Shown: positions 6,500-8,069 of the stretch, one piece after another
Layout of the letters: each line of letters opens with the position of its first letter
Numbering within the stretch: position 1 is the first letter of the stretch
Assembly (NCBI GenBank): GCA_002409975.1
Contig: DHOO01000108.1
Location: 1-8,069, forward strand
DNA: 8,069 nt
Source of the DNA: Firmicutes bacterium UBA5388
GTDB lineage: Bacteria; Bacillota; UBA4882; UBA10575
Direction of reading: 5' to 3'
Position numbers and translations under genes: made by a program
Notes under the pieces: model-generated
What the model saw: the letters and a program-made list of their open reading frames with translations, nothing else
The model's database searches: none
Told to the model about the DNA's origin: nothing

Positions 6500-7525
6500 A
6501 TGCAAGTTAAGACAAATGAAGTTTTCGGTGGGACTAAAAACCGGGCGGGCTGGTTTAATATCATATTTAATAAATTAGGCGCATTACTGGCTTTAATCTT
6601 ATTAATGGTCGCGCTAGGTATTGCTTCTCCATATTTCTTTACTTTGCGCAATCTATTGAATATTGCTCAACAATTGGCGATTAACGCCTTAGTGGCTTTT
6701 GGAATGTTATTGGCTATTTTAACCGCAGGTATTGATCTCTCGGTCGGGTCTGTTTTAGCCTTGTCAATTTCTATCAGTTCAATTTTAATTGTTAATGTAG
6801 GAATTAATTCTGTTGTTGGCATCTTCCTTGGTTTGCTGACTGGGACTTTATGTGGAATGATTAATGGGTTGCTTCTAACCAAGTTTCATCTACCCCACCC
6901 TTTTATTGCGACCTTAGGAATGATGAATGTTGCCCGTGGTATTGCCCTTATTATCACAAAATCTTCACCGATTTCCGGATTTCCGGAATGGATCCAATTT
7001 ATTGGTAGCGGTAGTGTCGGCCCCATACCTACAAGTTTTCTCTTAGTCTTAGTTACAGTCTGTATCTTCCATTATTTCCTTACCAGGACATCTACAGGGC
7101 GTTATATTTACGCAGTAGGCGGAAATTTGGAAGCGGCTAAATTATCAGGTATTAATACTGATCGAGTCTTAGTTATTGTCTACAGTATTAGTGGTTTCAT
7201 GGCAGCTGTGGCTGGGGTGGTGTTAATGGGTCGAGTTAACGCCACCTATCCTTTGGCTGGTTTACTATATGAGATGGATGCTATTGCCGCCGTTATTATG
7301 GGCGGGGCCAGCTTTATGGGGGGGATTGGCACCATTTGGGGGACTCTAATCGGCGCCATGATTATTGCCGTAATAAGAAACGGATTAAATCTGTTAGGCG
7401 TTCCCCCGGATGTACAGACTGTGGTAATAGGTTCGGTCATAATTACCGCTGTTTATTTTGATGTTTTACGTCGTCGTCAGAATGAAAAATTAAGTAAACA
7501 GACTTATTATGAAATGATGAGCTGA
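6500..7525 (+). CDS. Sugar ABC transporter permease, RbsC family (second copy)
   Basis: This is a membrane channel subunit paralogous to the permease at 1391-2362; the motif GIDLSxGSVLAL falls at residues 78-89 in both proteins. Other shared motifs are PFIATLGMMNVARGIAL (134-150), GRYIYAVGGNLEAAKLSGI (200-218) and MDAIAAVIMGGASFMGGIGT (259-278). The 341 residues include a charged C-terminal tail (RRRQNEKLSKQ) that the other permease lacks. The start is set by GGGGAGG at 6485-6491, 8 bases before the ATG. It forms a two-gene unit with the binding protein 42 bases upstream. No ATPase gene accompanies it: next comes an oxidoreductase remnant. It must therefore use an ATPase encoded elsewhere, perhaps the one at 1-1368. 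Substrate unknown; an inositol-type compound is inferred from context. Confidence 0.93.
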   Translation: MQVKTNEVFGGTKNRAGWFNIIFNKLGALLALILLMVALGIASPYFFTLRNLLNIAQQLAINALVAFGMLLAILTAGIDLSVGSVLALSISISSILIVNVGINSVVGIFLGLLTGTLCGMINGLLLTKFHLPHPFIATLGMMNVARGIALIITKSSPISGFPEWIQFIGSGSVGPIPTSFLLVLVTVCIFHYFLTRTSTGRYIYAVGGNLEAAKLSGINTDRVLVIVYSISGFMAAVAGVVLMGRVNATYPLAGLLYEMDAIAAVIMGGASFMGGIGTIWGTLIGAMIIAVIRNGLNLLGVPPDVQTVVIGSVIITAVYFDVLRRRQNEKLSKQTYYEMMS

Positions 7526-7544
7526 AGTAATGGAGAAAAGGTAG

Positions 7545-7874
7545 AGTAAGTTTATTGTTAAATTTAATAATAATGCTACTGGGGTATTTTGGTGTTCACA
7601 GGTTGCTATCGGCTATAATAACGGACTTAAAGTCAGGATATTTGGGACAAAAGGAATGATTGAATGGGAACAAGAACATCCGGAAGGTTACTATGAGGCT
7701 TTTGCCAATACTTATTCGATATTTATTAATGCCTTACAAAAGAAAAAGGCAGGCCTAACTTTAACTGATGATGATTTGGATTTTCCTAGTGTGGAAGCAG
7801 GGGTTAATGGTGTCAGGTTTATCAATAAATGTCTAGAAAGTTCCCAACGAGGAGCTGTTTGGGTAAACTTTTAA
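7545..7874 (+). pseudogene. C-terminal remnant of a Gfo/Idh/MocA family oxidoreductase
   Basis: The frame is open from 7545 to the stop at 7872-7874 and encodes about 109 residues. They match the C-terminal part of NAD(P)-dependent Gfo/Idh/MocA dehydrogenases, a family that includes myo- and scyllo-inositol dehydrogenases. Recognisable features are the strand NNNATGVFWCSQVAIGYNNGL, then FGTKGMIEWEQEHPEGYYEAFANTY, then the late helix FPSVEAGVNGVRFINKCLESS and the ending GAVWVNF. The N-terminal Rossmann domain and the catalytic middle, about 250-280 residues, are missing, and no usual start codon with a ribosome binding site begins the fragment; the first in-frame ATG is at 7656, well inside the domain. 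Just after the permease stop, ATGGAGAAAAGGTAG (7530-7544) gives only four codons in the same frame. This looks like an internal deletion that removed most of a gene once cotranscribed with the permease. Expression as a functional short protein is unlikely. Confidence 0.8.
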
Positions 7875-7893
7875 TGAAAGTTTTTAATGAAAG
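7869..7893 (+). repeat. 12-base tandem direct repeat at the remnant's stop codon
   Basis: TTTTAATGAAAG occurs at 7869-7880 and again at 7882-7893, with one base between. The first copy contains the stop codon of the oxidoreductase remnant. It is probably a small slippage duplication. Confidence 0.7.
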
Positions 7894-7917
7894 GTATTTG
7901 CCAAGCAAAAATTCTCC

Positions 7918-7947
7918 TTGACGAAGTTTATTGTTTCATGTTATATT
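7918..7947 (+). promoter_or_regulatory. Sigma-A-type promoter, probable upstream rrn promoter
   Basis: TTGACG (7918-7923) and TATATT (7942-7947) are 18 bases apart, each matching 5 of 6 consensus bases. No ORF of note follows on this strand before the window ends. The rRNA-leader-like sequence near 8051 suggests it belongs to an rRNA operon. Confidence 0.55.
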
Positions 7948-7992
7948 ATGCAAGTACTTGATATGACCTTGTTGACAAATCAAAAAAAATGA

Positions 7993-8021
7993 TGGACAAA
8001 TGAAACTAGATTTGATATACT
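7993..8021 (+). promoter_or_regulatory. Sigma-A-type promoter, probable downstream rrn promoter
   Basis: TGGACA (7993-7998) and TATACT (8016-8021) have the ideal 17-base spacer and each matches 5 of 6 consensus bases. Transcription would start near 8028. With the site at 7918 it forms a tandem pair, as is common upstream of rRNA operons. Confidence 0.6.
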
Positions 8022-8050
8022 AATTAAGTGTCCAAAAATTAGTACACTGA

Positions 8051-8069
8051 ACCCTGAAAACTGAACAGC
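8051..8069 (+). other. rRNA operon leader / boxA-like sequence at window end
   Basis: ACCCTGAAAACTGAACAGC closely resembles the CTTTGAAAACT(G/A)AAC sequence found in Firmicute rRNA leaders and 16S-23S spacers, where the boxA antitermination element lies. It follows two tandem promoters by a short distance. The 16S gene itself is not in the window, so this rests on recognition of a short motif plus context. Confidence 0.5.

Noticed and set aside
7656..7874. A 72-residue protein starting at ATG 7656
   Set aside because: Homology to the Gfo/Idh/MocA C-terminus continues upstream in the same frame to about 7563, so this ATG is internal to a decayed gene.
7887..7964. Short ORF starting MKGICQAKILLDE
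   Set aside because: It is about 25 codons, overlaps the first tandem promoter, and its ATG lies inside the duplicated repeat unit.
1..8069. CRISPR array, tRNA, insertion sequence, prophage or defence island
   Set aside because: Reading both strands I saw no regularly spaced repeats, cloverleaf sequence, transposase, terminal inverted repeats or defence-type domain.

Overview
The window looks like chromosomal DNA from an AT-rich, motile bacterium, most likely of the Firmicutes. The reasons are the strong GGAGG-type ribosome binding sites, an inositol gene closely resembling Bacillus IolI, a SigD-type flagellar promoter, and an rRNA-leader-like sequence of Firmicutes type at the right edge. 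The substrate-binding protein has a signal peptide but no lipobox cysteine. That is more usual in cells with an outer membrane, so a diderm Firmicute is possible but not shown. All genes lie on the + strand.

Region 1 (1-3220) is a tight cluster. It holds the 3' part of a sugar ABC transporter ATPase of the RbsA/MglA type, cut by the window edge inside its first Walker A motif, then an RbsC-type permease, then iolI (2-keto-myo-inositol isomerase) with all four metal ligands visible. IolI makes inositol or an inosose the most likely transported substrate.

Region 2 (3221-5232) holds a methyl-accepting chemotaxis protein (MCP). A good match to a sigma-28 promoter sits just before it and an intrinsic terminator follows it, so it appears to be its own transcription unit. 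A weak 34-codon ORF lies upstream.

Region 3 (5233-7525) starts with a long leader containing a perfect DnaA-box sequence, an inverted imperfect second copy and possible RNA structure. It continues with a periplasmic sugar-binding protein and a second RbsC-type permease. This module has no ATPase of its own in the window. It may share the ATPase of region 1, which in turn has no binding protein in view.

Region 4 (7526-8069) contains the C-terminal remnant of a Gfo/Idh/MocA oxidoreductase (the family of inositol dehydrogenases) and a short tandem repeat at its stop codon. Two promoter-like sequences follow, then a TGAAAACTGAAC motif typical of Firmicute rRNA leaders and spacers. An rRNA operon probably begins just beyond the window, and the window may end where an assembly contig broke.

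Taken together the genes suggest uptake of, chemotaxis to, and isomerisation of inositol-type compounds. I found no CRISPR array, tRNA, insertion sequence, phage gene or defence system, and nothing that looks like a wholly new system. The most useful leads are the sigma-28 promoter, the module without an ATPase, the DnaA-box pair, the oxidoreductase remnant and the presumed rRNA operon start.
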